Shown here: positions 3,308 through 11,000 of the stretch, piece by piece
How positions within the stretch are numbered: the first letter of the stretch is position 1
Layout: the number at the start of each line of letters is the position of its first letter
IMG/VR virus record: IMGVR_UViG_3300051212_001005
Span: 1 to 38,162 of that record
Strand: one strand, 5' to 3'
Source of the DNA: a virus
DNA: 38,162 bases
Translations under genes and position numbers: made by a program
Notes under the pieces: generated by a model
The model's input: only the letters and a program-made list of their open reading frames with translations
Databases searched by the model: none
What the model was told of the DNA's origin: nothing

Positions 3308-4063
3308 ATGACAAAAGGATTTACTGTAAAAGCAAAATCGCCCGTAGTCGCAAAAGAACCTGAATGGGACTTCGATAAGGCAAGAGAAATGGTACGTGGT
3401 AAGACAGTGGTTTTCTGTCTGCCTGGTCGTGGTGTTTCTTATACATTTCTGAAAAACTTTGTTCAACTTTGTTTTGATCTGGTACAGGCAGGTGCAAGTA
3501 TTCAGATCTCACAAGACTATTCTTCAATGGTGAACTTTGCACGTTGTAAGTGTCTGGGTGCAAATGTTCTCCGTGGTCCTGATCAAAAACCTTGGGACGG
3601 TAAACTGAATTATGATTGGCAACTTTGGATTGACTCAGATATTGTATTCAACACCGAAAAGTTCTGGCAACTGGTTCTCATGGATCAGGACATTGCCGCT
3701 GGTTGGTACATGACCGAAGATGGTCATACCACCTCAGTTGCACACTGGCTCGATGAAGATGATTTCAGAGGCAATGGTGGTGTGATGAATCATGAAACTG
3801 GTGAAAGTATTTCAAAGCGTCGGAAACCATTTACTGTTGACTACACTGGTTTTGGTTGGGTTCTGATCAAGAACGGTGTCTTCGAACACGAAGACATGAA
3901 GTATCCTTGGTTTGCTCCGAAGATGCAGATCTTTGAATCTGGTGAAGTACAAGATATGTGTGGAGAAGACGTATCCTTCTGTTTGGATGCAAAAGAAGCA
4001 GGATTTGAAATCTGGTGTGATCCTCGCATTCGCGTTGGTCACGAAAAGTCACGAATCATCTAA
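3308..4063 (+). CDS. Glycosyltransferase-like protein, GT-A fold (251 aa)
   Basis: The 251-aa protein has the hallmarks of a GT-A glycosyltransferase. A beta strand with TVVFCLPGRGVS (33-44) corresponds to a nucleotide-sugar site. A D-x-D metal motif, WIDSDIVF (107-114), is followed by a GFGWVLI strand (181-187), an acidic GEDVSFC motif (219-225, probable catalytic or acceptor-side acid) and RVGHEK with His245. This order (DxD, GED, H) is usual in such enzymes, and similar proteins are found in cyanophage genomes, sometimes annotated as glycosyltransferase. The substrate is unknown; phage DNA, virion protein or host surface are all possible. The ATG at 3308 is preferred over the in-frame TTG at 3290, which would place the start in the -10 region. 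Confidence 0.75.
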   Translation: MTKGFTVKAKSPVVAKEPEWDFDKAREMVRGKTVVFCLPGRGVSYTFLKNFVQLCFDLVQAGASIQISQDYSSMVNFARCKCLGANVLRGPDQKPWDGKLNYDWQLWIDSDIVFNTEKFWQLVLMDQDIAAGWYMTEDGHTTSVAHWLDEDDFRGNGGVMNHETGESISKRRKPFTVDYTGFGWVLIKNGVFEHEDMKYPWFAPKMQIFESGEVQDMCGEDVSFCLDAKEAGFEIWCDPRIRVGHEKSRII

Positions 4064-4064
4064 G

Positions 4065-4229
4065 ATGACACAAGAACGGTATAATATTCTCTGTAAAGGA
4101 AGGAAAATATTTCAAAATCTTACAGAGGAAGAATACTTCGACACTATGGAGGATCTGTCTCAACAGTTTTATCAGACAGGTTCTCCAAACCCAAACGAAC
4201 TTGACACTGAAATTTATTTGGAGAATTAA
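4065..4229 (+). CDS. Small conserved cyanophage-type protein (54 aa)
   Basis: The 54-aa sequence MTQERYNILCKGRKIFQNLT, EEEYFDTMEDLSQQFYQTGSPNP is of a type I recognise from T4-like cyanophages, always short and located among early or middle genes. The EEEYFDTMEDLSxxFYxTGSP part is probably a helix followed by a loop. No function is known to me. It starts one base after the TAA of the glycosyltransferase-like gene, so the two are likely co-transcribed. Any in-frame extension would run into that gene. Confidence 0.78.
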   Translation: MTQERYNILCKGRKIFQNLTEEEYFDTMEDLSQQFYQTGSPNPNELDTEIYLEN

Positions 4230-4234
4230 TTAAA

Positions 4235-4390
4235 ATGGCAGCAAAAGCAACTGGTGGACTGAACAAGCGCACGTCTTATATTCCTGGGCCTCCTAAAAAG
4301 TCTCGCCAAGGCGATGGGGCGGGAACAAAGTATGCCGCTTCTTCTCGCAATGGTGCTCGTAAAAAGTATAGAGGTCAAGGTAAAGGTTAA
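4235..4390 (+). CDS. Small basic cyanophage protein (51 aa)
   Basis: A 51-aa, very basic protein rich in Gly, Lys, Arg and Ser. It contains GLNKRTSYIPGPPKKSRQG in the middle and ends ASSRNGARKKYRGQGKG. Proteins of this pattern (LNKRxSYxPGPPKK, then a RNGARKKYRGQGK-type tail) occur widely in T4-like cyanophages. Its charge suggests binding to nucleic acid or ribosomes, but no experiment is known to me. A GGAG Shine-Dalgarno lies 11 nt upstream (4220-4223). The stop shares its last A with the ATG of the next gene, so translation is probably coupled. Confidence 0.8.
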   Translation: MAAKATGGLNKRTSYIPGPPKKSRQGDGAGTKYAASSRNGARKKYRGQGKG

Positions 4391-4989
4391 TGTACTTATT
4401 AGAATGCGATGATGAGTGGAATCATATACATTCTGATGATCTTTGGGTTTATAATAAACTATTCCTAAGTCGGGTTTTGGGTTATACATGTGGTCCTGCT
4501 GGAACCACTGTTCCCAAACCCGACTTTTATATTGTTCGACCATCTTTTAATTTATTTGGAATGAGTCGTTTTGCTCGTAAAGAATGGATTGACAAAAGAA
4601 CTGATGAGATGCATCCTTCGGAATTTTGGTGTGAAATTTTTGAGGGTGAACATCTAAGTGTAGATTTTCACCATCAAAAACAGGATTTGGTTATTCTAGG
4701 TATACAAAATAAAGAAGATCCAATTTATAAATGGGTAAAATGGGAAAAAATTGAAAGAAAAGTAGATTTTCCAGAGGTTTTGAAAAAATTAAAAGGTAAT
4801 TATGAGTGGATTAACTGTGAATTTATTGATGGGCATTTGATAGAGGTACAATTCCGCAGAAATCCAAATTTTAGATATGGAAATTCAGTCGCAATACCAG
4901 TTTGGGATGAACAAATAGAAGAAAATATTGAAGAATATCGCTTTATTAAAGATGAAAGTTATGAACGCAAAGGTTTCTGGGTTAAATAA
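4390..4989 (+). CDS. Uncharacterised cyanophage protein (199 aa)
   Basis: A 199-aa, mixed alpha/beta, slightly acidic protein with no signal peptide or membrane segment. The N-terminal part (residues 1-70) contains DLWVYNKLFLSRVLGYTCGP, then PDFYIVRPSFNLFGMSRFARKEWI. The middle has a F(H)HQKQDLVILGIQNKE strand-turn-strand. The C-terminal part (140-199) is rich in aromatic residues and ends in SYERKGFWVK. I recall similar proteins in T4-like cyanophages as conserved and hypothetical; the RPSFNLFGMSRFA segment looks like a possible ligand loop but matches no motif I can name. Its ATG shares the A of the preceding stop. The downstream AATAAATA (4985-4992) overlaps its stop and is a weak late-promoter candidate for speD. 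Confidence 0.72.
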   Translation: MYLLECDDEWNHIHSDDLWVYNKLFLSRVLGYTCGPAGTTVPKPDFYIVRPSFNLFGMSRFARKEWIDKRTDEMHPSEFWCEIFEGEHLSVDFHHQKQDLVILGIQNKEDPIYKWVKWEKIERKVDFPEVLKKLKGNYEWINCEFIDGHLIEVQFRRNPNFRYGNSVAIPVWDEQIEENIEEYRFIKDESYERKGFWVK

Positions 4990-4992
4990 ATA
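4985..4992 (+). promoter_or_regulatory. Weak late-promoter-like box upstream of speD
   Basis: AATAAATA differs by one base from the T4 late box TATAAATA and lies 36 nt before the speD ATG. The surrounding sequence is low-complexity A+T, so chance is a real alternative. Confidence 0.25.
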
Positions 4993-5028
4993 AATTTTTA
5001 CTCAAAAATTGACTTGAAACAATTTCCC

Positions 5029-5355
5029 ATGGGCAAACACCTGCTCCTTGAGGTGTATGATGTGAATTTTGAAGCAATTAATGACGTACAATCGCTTCAA
5101 AATGTGATGTTAAGGGGCATTGAACGTGCAAAAATGACCGTTTTGAACGTATTTTCACATTGTTTCATACCTCAAGGATGTACTGTGGTGGTTGCACTGG
5201 CAGAAAGTCACGTTTCTTGCCATACCTGGCCAGAAAATGGGTGTCTGGCAGTGGATGTGTACACTTGTGGTGAAGGAAATCCACGATTAATCGCCTTAGA
5301 AATACTTAAATACCTAAATTCCGACAATTATTCTTTGCGTGAAGTTGATCGTTAA
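5029..5355 (+). CDS. speD: S-adenosylmethionine decarboxylase proenzyme
   Basis: A 108-aa single-chain proenzyme of the small bacterial/viral SpeD type. It decarboxylates S-adenosylmethionine to provide aminopropyl groups for spermidine. The self-cleavage site is ALAES-HVSCHTWPE: by comparison with known SpeD proteins, cleavage falls between Glu59 and Ser60, and Ser60 becomes the pyruvoyl group. His65 and Cys80 (in VDVYTCG) match the processing His and catalytic Cys. Length is normal for this class. speD is a known auxiliary metabolic gene of marine T4-like cyanophages, and its place just ahead of gp25 is familiar. The ATG at 5029 is preferred over the TTG at 5014, because the family starts at MGKHLLLE-type sequences. 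No Shine-Dalgarno is evident. Confidence 0.93.
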   Translation: MGKHLLLEVYDVNFEAINDVQSLQNVMLRGIERAKMTVLNVFSHCFIPQGCTVVVALAESHVSCHTWPENGCLAVDVYTCGEGNPRLIALEILKYLNSDNYSLREVDR

Positions 5356-5363
5356 ATAGAAAT

Positions 5364-5383
5364 AAGGAGATAGCAACCTCCTT
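5364..5383 (+). terminator. Possible weak terminator after speD
   Basis: AAGGAG (5364-5369), loop of 8, CTCCTT (5378-5383), followed by TATAAAAG rather than a full T-run. A 6-bp stem; it may end the early/middle transcript before the next gene. Confidence 0.35.
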
Positions 5384-5393
5384 TATAAAAGTT

Positions 5394-5415
5394 CTGTTTT
5401 ATTGATTTAAAACAG
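5394..5415 (+). promoter_or_regulatory. Perfect hairpin overlapping a ribosome-binding site
   Basis: CTGTTTTA (5394-5401), loop TTGATT, TAAAACAG (5408-5415): a perfect 8-bp stem whose right arm overlaps the AGGAG Shine-Dalgarno (5414-5418) of the gene starting at 5424. It could hide or space the ribosome-binding site, or act as a bidirectional terminator-like element (T-run in the left arm, A-run in the right). Confidence 0.5.
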
Positions 5416-5423
5416 GAGCTAAA

Positions 5424-5666
5424 ATGTCTAATTTACCAGTCGATAGAGACTCAAATTACATGTATGATATGTGGGGAACCACAAAATTGGTGACTGATTA
5501 TGAGTCAGAGAAACCAAAAAGAGTGATTCAAGAGGTCATGCACGACTCTGCACCACGTCATGATCTTAAAAAACAGTCCGAACTGCACGAAAAGATTCGT
5601 AACGATCAGGACTATGATGATTGGGATTATGGGACTGAACCAAGCTATGGATCTCCCTGGCACTAG
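5424..5666 (+). CDS. Small acidic hydrophilic protein (80 aa)
   Basis: An 80-aa, hydrophilic, Asp/Tyr-rich protein. Its N-terminal half is SNYMYDMWGTTKLVTDYESE; it then has KPKRVIQEVMHDSAPRHD and an acidic, aromatic C terminus (DQDYDDWDYGTEPSYGSPWH). It is probably partly disordered and has no membrane segment. I do not recognise a function; a small gene between speD and gp25 is usual in related phages. It has the clearest Shine-Dalgarno of the region (AGGAG at 5414-5418, start at 5424) but also the hairpin at 5394-5415. It ends in TAG two bases before the late box of gp25. Confidence 0.75.
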   Translation: MSNLPVDRDSNYMYDMWGTTKLVTDYESEKPKRVIQEVMHDSAPRHDLKKQSELHEKIRNDQDYDDWDYGTEPSYGSPWH

Positions 5667-5667
5667 G

Positions 5668-5675
5668 TATAAATA
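5668..5675 (+). promoter_or_regulatory. Late promoter box for gp25 and the baseplate genes
   Basis: A perfect TATAAATA, the core of T4-type late promoters read by gp55-programmed RNA polymerase. It lies 22 nt before the gp25 ATG at 5698. Confidence 0.7.
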
Positions 5676-5697
5676 AAGCAAGAAAACCTATCCATCA

Positions 5698-6099
5698 ATG
5701 GCAGTCGCAAGAATATCCAGATCATTTAAGGATATTAGTTTATCTTTTGATCCTCATCCTGTGACAAAGGATCTGCCAGTTTTGTCTAATGAAAGAGCGA
5801 TTGCCAGATCTGTGAGAAATTTGGTTGAAACTATTCCAACAGAAAGATTTTTTAATCCTCTTCTCGGATCTGATGTTCGTGGAAGTCTGTTTGAATTTGT
5901 AGATTATGGTACTGCGGCAATTATTGCGGATCAAATTAGAACTACAATTAATAATTTCGAAACTCGTGTAGACAATGTAGTTGTTGATGTTGATCCAAAA
6001 CCAGATGATAACACCTTTGAAGTGACTGTTATTTTTGACATTATTGGAGAAGATTTTCCAACACAACAATTTACATTCTTATTAGAGGCAACTAGATAA
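5698..6099 (+). CDS. 25: Baseplate wedge protein gp25
   Basis: At 133 aa it has the usual gp25 length. gp25 is a lysozyme-like-fold wedge component that joins gp6 and gp53 near the sheath and starts sheath polymerisation. The conserved core ETIPTERFFNPLLGSDVRGSLFE (about residues 43-65, with the Arg-Pro-Leu surface typical of the family) and the final beta strands TFEVTVIFDIIGE and QQFTFLLEATR are present. It starts at the ATG 22 nt after the TATAAATA box and has no strong Shine-Dalgarno. gp6 follows after one base, as in other T4-like cyanophages, so the pair is expressed together. Confidence 0.92.
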   Translation: MAVARISRSFKDISLSFDPHPVTKDLPVLSNERAIARSVRNLVETIPTERFFNPLLGSDVRGSLFEFVDYGTAAIIADQIRTTINNFETRVDNVVVDVDPKPDDNTFEVTVIFDIIGEDFPTQQFTFLLEATR

Positions 6100-6100
6100 A

Positions 6101-8032
6101 ATGCCTTTTACACAGTTTACGAATTTAGATTTCGATCAAATTAAAACTCAAATCAAAGATTATCTCCGTGCAAATTCAAATTTCACGGATTTTGACTTTG
6201 AAGGGTCTAATTTCTCTATCTTAATTGATACTCTTGCGTACAATACCTATATTACTGCGTTCAACTCAAACATGGTTGTCAATGAATCCTTTTTGGATTC
6301 TGCGACTGTTAGAGAAAACGTAGTCTCACTGGCAAGGAACATTGGATATGTACCTCGCTCTAAAACCGCTTCTAAGGCGGCAATCACACTTGAGGTTCCT
6401 ACCACTACCTCGAGTGCTTTCTTGACCCTTCAAGCGGGTCTTGTATGTGTTGGATCGTCTGATAATACTTCTTACAGATTCTCAATTACAGAAGATATTA
6501 CCACGACAGTAAAAAATGGAATAGCAAAATTTGGATCTTCAACATCGCCTGTTTATGTTTACCAGGGAAATCTATTAACGAAGCAGTGGACGGTTGATAA
6601 TTCACAGGATCAAAGATTTATTCTTGATAATCCAAATATCGATGCAGCAAATCTTGTTGTTTATGTAAAAGGTATTAATGATAGTGGATTAGGTAGAGAA
6701 TACTATAAAGTAGATAATATTTTACAACTCAATAAAAATTCCGAAATTTATTTAATCCAAGAAGTTCAAGATGAAAAGTATGAACTTCTTTTTGGAGATG
6801 GATATTTTGGTAAAAAACTTGAAAATAACTCGGTTATCACTGCAAAATATATTGTAACTGATGGTGAAAGAGGAAATGGAGCATCTAGATTTGATTTCCA
6901 AGGTAATTTTGTAGATTCATCTAATGTGCGAGTTCTAGTTCAATCTGGAGCAGTGACTGTTAATACCATTCAAAAATCTTCAAATGGCGGTGAAATTGAA
7001 CCAGTCGCATCGATTAAGTATTTTGCACCAAGACTCTACTCAGCTCAGTACAGAGCAGTAACTTCAAGAGACTATGAGGCAATCATACAATCAATTTACC
7101 CCAATGCAGAATCAGTTGCCGTTGTTGGTGGGGAAGAACTAACTCCTCCCCAGTTTGGTAAAGTTCAAATCAGTATCAAACCAAAAAATGGAACTTATGT
7201 TTCGGACTTTGATAAACAATTTATTTTAAACAGAATAAAGCAGTATTCAATTGCAGGGATCAATCAGCAGATTGTAGATCTTAAAGTTCTCTATGTTGAG
7301 ATTGATTCTTCTGTTTACTACAATACGAATCAAGTTTCAAATCCAAACGATTTAAAGACATCCATTACTTCTGCACTGACAGAGTACTCCAAGAGTGTTG
7401 ATATGAATCGTTTTGGTGGTAGATTCAAGTATAGTAAGGTTGTTCAATTAATTGATAGAGTTGATAATGCAATTACTTCTAATATTACAAAGGTAAGAAT
7501 TAGAAGAGATATGAAAGTTCTTGTGAATCAATTTGCTCAATATGAATTATGTTTTGGAAATCGTTTTCATATCAATCCAGAAGGATTTAATATTAAAAGT
7601 ACAGGATTTAAAGTTCAAGGTTTTGATAACGATATCGTATATTTTACAGATGTTCCAAGAAAAACTGCCGATGGTAAACTAGATGGTAGTGGATTGGGTG
7701 ATTTAGCAGCAATCAAACCGACAGAAAGAGGACAAAATGCAGTTATTTTACAATCTGTTGGTACGGTTGATTACACAAATGGGGAGATAATTGTCAATAC
7801 AATTAATATCACTTCAACGGTTGCAGAAAATGACATTATTGAAGTTCAGGCATTCCCAGATTCAAATGATGTTGTTGGATTAAAAGACCTCTATTTAAGT
7901 TTTGACATCTCAAATAGCGAGATAAATATGCTTAGAGATGTTATCGCCTCTGGAGAGGATATTTCCGGAGTTACTTTTACCAGAGACTACTATACTTCAA
8001 GCTATTCTAACGGAGAAATCGAGAGGAAATAA
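6101..8032 (+). CDS. 6: Baseplate wedge protein gp6
   Basis: At 643 aa it is close to T4 gp6 (660 aa). gp6 belongs to the baseplate J-like family and forms the dimeric ring that ties the six wedges together. The N-terminal region (about 1-100) with LDFDQIKTQIKDYLRANSNF, FEGSNFSILIDTLAYNT and ESFLDSATVRENVVSLARNIGY is the family signature. A central beta-rich domain with VQDEKYELLFGDGYFGKKL (about residues 222-240) is typical of J proteins, followed by an alpha/beta part with RAVTSRDYEAIIQSIYPNAES. It starts one base after the gp25 stop and ends three bases before the next gene. Confidence 0.93.
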   Translation: MPFTQFTNLDFDQIKTQIKDYLRANSNFTDFDFEGSNFSILIDTLAYNTYITAFNSNMVVNESFLDSATVRENVVSLARNIGYVPRSKTASKAAITLEVPTTTSSAFLTLQAGLVCVGSSDNTSYRFSITEDITTTVKNGIAKFGSSTSPVYVYQGNLLTKQWTVDNSQDQRFILDNPNIDAANLVVYVKGINDSGLGREYYKVDNILQLNKNSEIYLIQEVQDEKYELLFGDGYFGKKLENNSVITAKYIVTDGERGNGASRFDFQGNFVDSSNVRVLVQSGAVTVNTIQKSSNGGEIEPVASIKYFAPRLYSAQYRAVTSRDYEAIIQSIYPNAESVAVVGGEELTPPQFGKVQISIKPKNGTYVSDFDKQFILNRIKQYSIAGINQQIVDLKVLYVEIDSSVYYNTNQVSNPNDLKTSITSALTEYSKSVDMNRFGGRFKYSKVVQLIDRVDNAITSNITKVRIRRDMKVLVNQFAQYELCFGNRFHINPEGFNIKSTGFKVQGFDNDIVYFTDVPRKTADGKLDGSGLGDLAAIKPTERGQNAVILQSVGTVDYTNGEIIVNTINITSTVAENDIIEVQAFPDSNDVVGLKDLYLSFDISNSEINMLRDVIASGEDISGVTFTRDYYTSSYSNGEIERK

Positions 8033-8035
8033 AAT

Positions 8036-11000
8036 ATGTCAGATTTTGAGAAGAGAGTACAAATCAATAAAATTATTGAGAGTCAACTTCCAGAATTTAT
8101 AGTTTCGGATTTTCCAAAAGCAACTGAATTTTTTAAACAATACTATATTTCACAAGAATTTCAAGGTGGAACAGTAGATATTGCTGAAAATTTAGATCAA
8201 TATTTAAAGCTTGATAATCTAGTTCCAGAAGTTGTTACTGGACAAACAACACTAACGCATAGTTTATCATCTTCTGCTGGAATTGTTACGGTAACGTCAA
8301 CAAAAGGGTTTCCATCTGAATATGGATTATTAAAAATAGATGATGAAATCATTACATACACGGGTATCACAACAAATACATTTACTGGTTGTATTCGTGG
8401 ATTTAGTGGAATTGCTAATTATGCAAATGTCGGTATTTCCAGTTTTGATACCAATGTCAATAAGCAGAATCTTACGTTTTCAAAAACAGTAGCGGCGAGT
8501 CATACTCAAAGTTCAAAAGTAACAAATTTAAGTGTGCTCTTTTTACAAGAGTTCTACAAAAAATTAAAATATACCTTTACACCTGGACTAGAAAGTTTTG
8601 ACTTTGTTTCTGATCTAGATGTAGGAAACTTTATTAAGCACGCAAGAGATTTTTATCAGTCGAAAGGTATTGAAGAATCTGTAAGAATTCTCTTTAAAGT
8701 TTTATATGGAGTAAGCGCAGAAGTTTTAGATCTTGAAGGTAGATTAATTAAACCATCATCAGCAGATTATATTAGAAGAGAAATTGTTGTAGCTAAAAAT
8801 ATTTCTGGAGATCCTTTTAAATTAGAAGGGCAAACTGTATTTAAATCTACAGATACAAAAACTAATGCGTCTGTTTCTGATGTTCAAATTTTTACAAGAA
8901 ATAATGAGTCATATTATAAGTTGGGTTTGTTTGTTGGTTACAGTGACAGAGACTTAATTGAAGGAATTTTCACTATTCCTGGTAAAACAAAAGTTTTAGA
9001 ATCTGTTTCTGCTGGTTCTTCTATTATTTCCGTTGATTCTACAATTGGATTTGGTCAAACTGGTACACTTGTATCAGGAAATGATGCGATTGATTATACT
9101 TCAAAAAGTATTAATCAATTTTTTGGATGTACAGGTATTACTAGTGCGATATCAATTGCTTCTGATATTAGATCAAATGAAACTATTTTTGGATATGAAA
9201 GTGGAGATGTAACAAAGAGAGTTGATTTACGTATAACCGGAGTTATTTCAGAATTTGAAGAGGTTGATGATATTTCTCTTATTGAAGAAGGTGAAGAAAT
9301 CACAGTCAAAAATCTTGGGGAAGTTATTATTAATGCGACTTCAAGAGATAAAACTTACAAAGAAGTATTTGCTAATTCTTGGATTTATAATACTAGTACA
9401 AGACATCAAGTATCAAGTATTTCTGGATCAACTTTTACATTATCAAGTCTGATTGATAAATCCAGTTTACGTGAAGGAGATATTGTTGATATTTTATTTG
9501 CATATACAAATAATATTGCCTCCACCAATGCTGTAGTTACTAGTATTAATACTGCATTAAATCAGATTATTTTAAGTAATCTTTCTGGATTTTCTGCACT
9601 TTCAACACAATCATATGATATTAGAAGAAAGATAAAAAAAGCAACAAGCACAACCGTTCCATTGTTGTTGGGAAATAATAATTATATTTCAAATACTTTA
9701 AATGTTTATAATAACAAAAATAAAGACGGGTATGTAGCATCAAATTCTCTACCATCATATCAAATTTCAGATGAAATTGTAGAATCAAGTATTCCTAATG
9801 GATCTTCAACATATCTTGATGATTACGATAATGTTGATCAGGCTTATTCAATCATTAGATTTTCCTCTTCTGTAAGATTTATTGATGGAGATATTGTTGT
9901 ATATAATGCTAGTCAACCTCTATCTGGATTAACATCTGGATCACAATATTATATTAAATTAGTTGGAACTAATGGTATAAGATTATACGCTTCTAAATCG
10001 CTTTTAAGTGGATCCGAATATCTTAAATTTGGAGAAAATTTAACTTCGGGATCTCATACATTTACTTTAAAGAGACACGAAAATAGAACTATTTCTCCAA
10101 ATAAAATTCTAAGAAAGTTTCCTATTGAAAAAGTTAATTTAGGTCCAGGAACTTCACTAAGAAAGTCAATTAACAATGTGATTGGTGGAATTGGTCTTTT
10201 AGTTGATGGTGTAGAAATTTCTGCTCCAGAATCACTCGATAAAATTTACTATGGACCAATTAAAAAATTTAATGTATTGAACCCAGGTAAAGATTATGAT
10301 GTAGTTAATCCACCAAAGATTATAATTTCTGCAGGTTCTACAACTGGAACTGGAGTTACTGCCCTTGTTGAACCAATTATTAGTGGAAATGTAAAGGCAG
10401 TATATGTTGATCCACAAGATTTTGATATTGATACTGTTCGCTCAGTTACTTTAACTGGTGGTAATGGATCTGGATGTATTTTAGAACCTGTTATAGGAGA
10501 AAGATATAGAGAGGTTGAATTTGACAGTAGAGCACTTACTATTGGTGGTGGAGTTGATTTGACAGATGAAACTATTACTTTTACAACATTTCATAATTTT
10601 GCTGATGGTGAAAGAATAATTTACAACCAAAACGGAAATAATCCAATATTAGTTGGGGTTGCTGGCGATATTTCAAATACTCCAACTGGAACACTTGTAA
10701 GCGGTGATGAGTATGTTGCAAAATTTGTAAATACCAGAACTATTAAACTTTATAATACAACATCAGACTATTTGGCAGGTATTAACACAATTGGATTTTC
10801 AACTTCAACATCTTTTGCTGGTATTCATAAATTTAGAACTATACCTAAAAAGACTCTTAGAAGTGTAAAAGTTCTGCAAAGTGGATCTGGATATCAATAT
10901 AGAAAACTGAGGGTTAAATCTACTGGAATTTCTACACATTATAATACAATCAGTTTTAAAGATCATGGATTTAAAACTGGAGATGTTGTTTTATATTCAA

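Noticed and set aside
5014-5028. TTG start at 5014 for speD.
   Set aside because: The SpeD family begins at the MGKHLLLE-type residues, i.e. the ATG at 5029. There is no Shine-Dalgarno for the TTG.
2781-5667. Possible tRNA genes in the A+T-rich region before the structural genes.
   Set aside because: No cloverleaf with a GGTTCRA-type T arm and matching acceptor stem could be found by eye.
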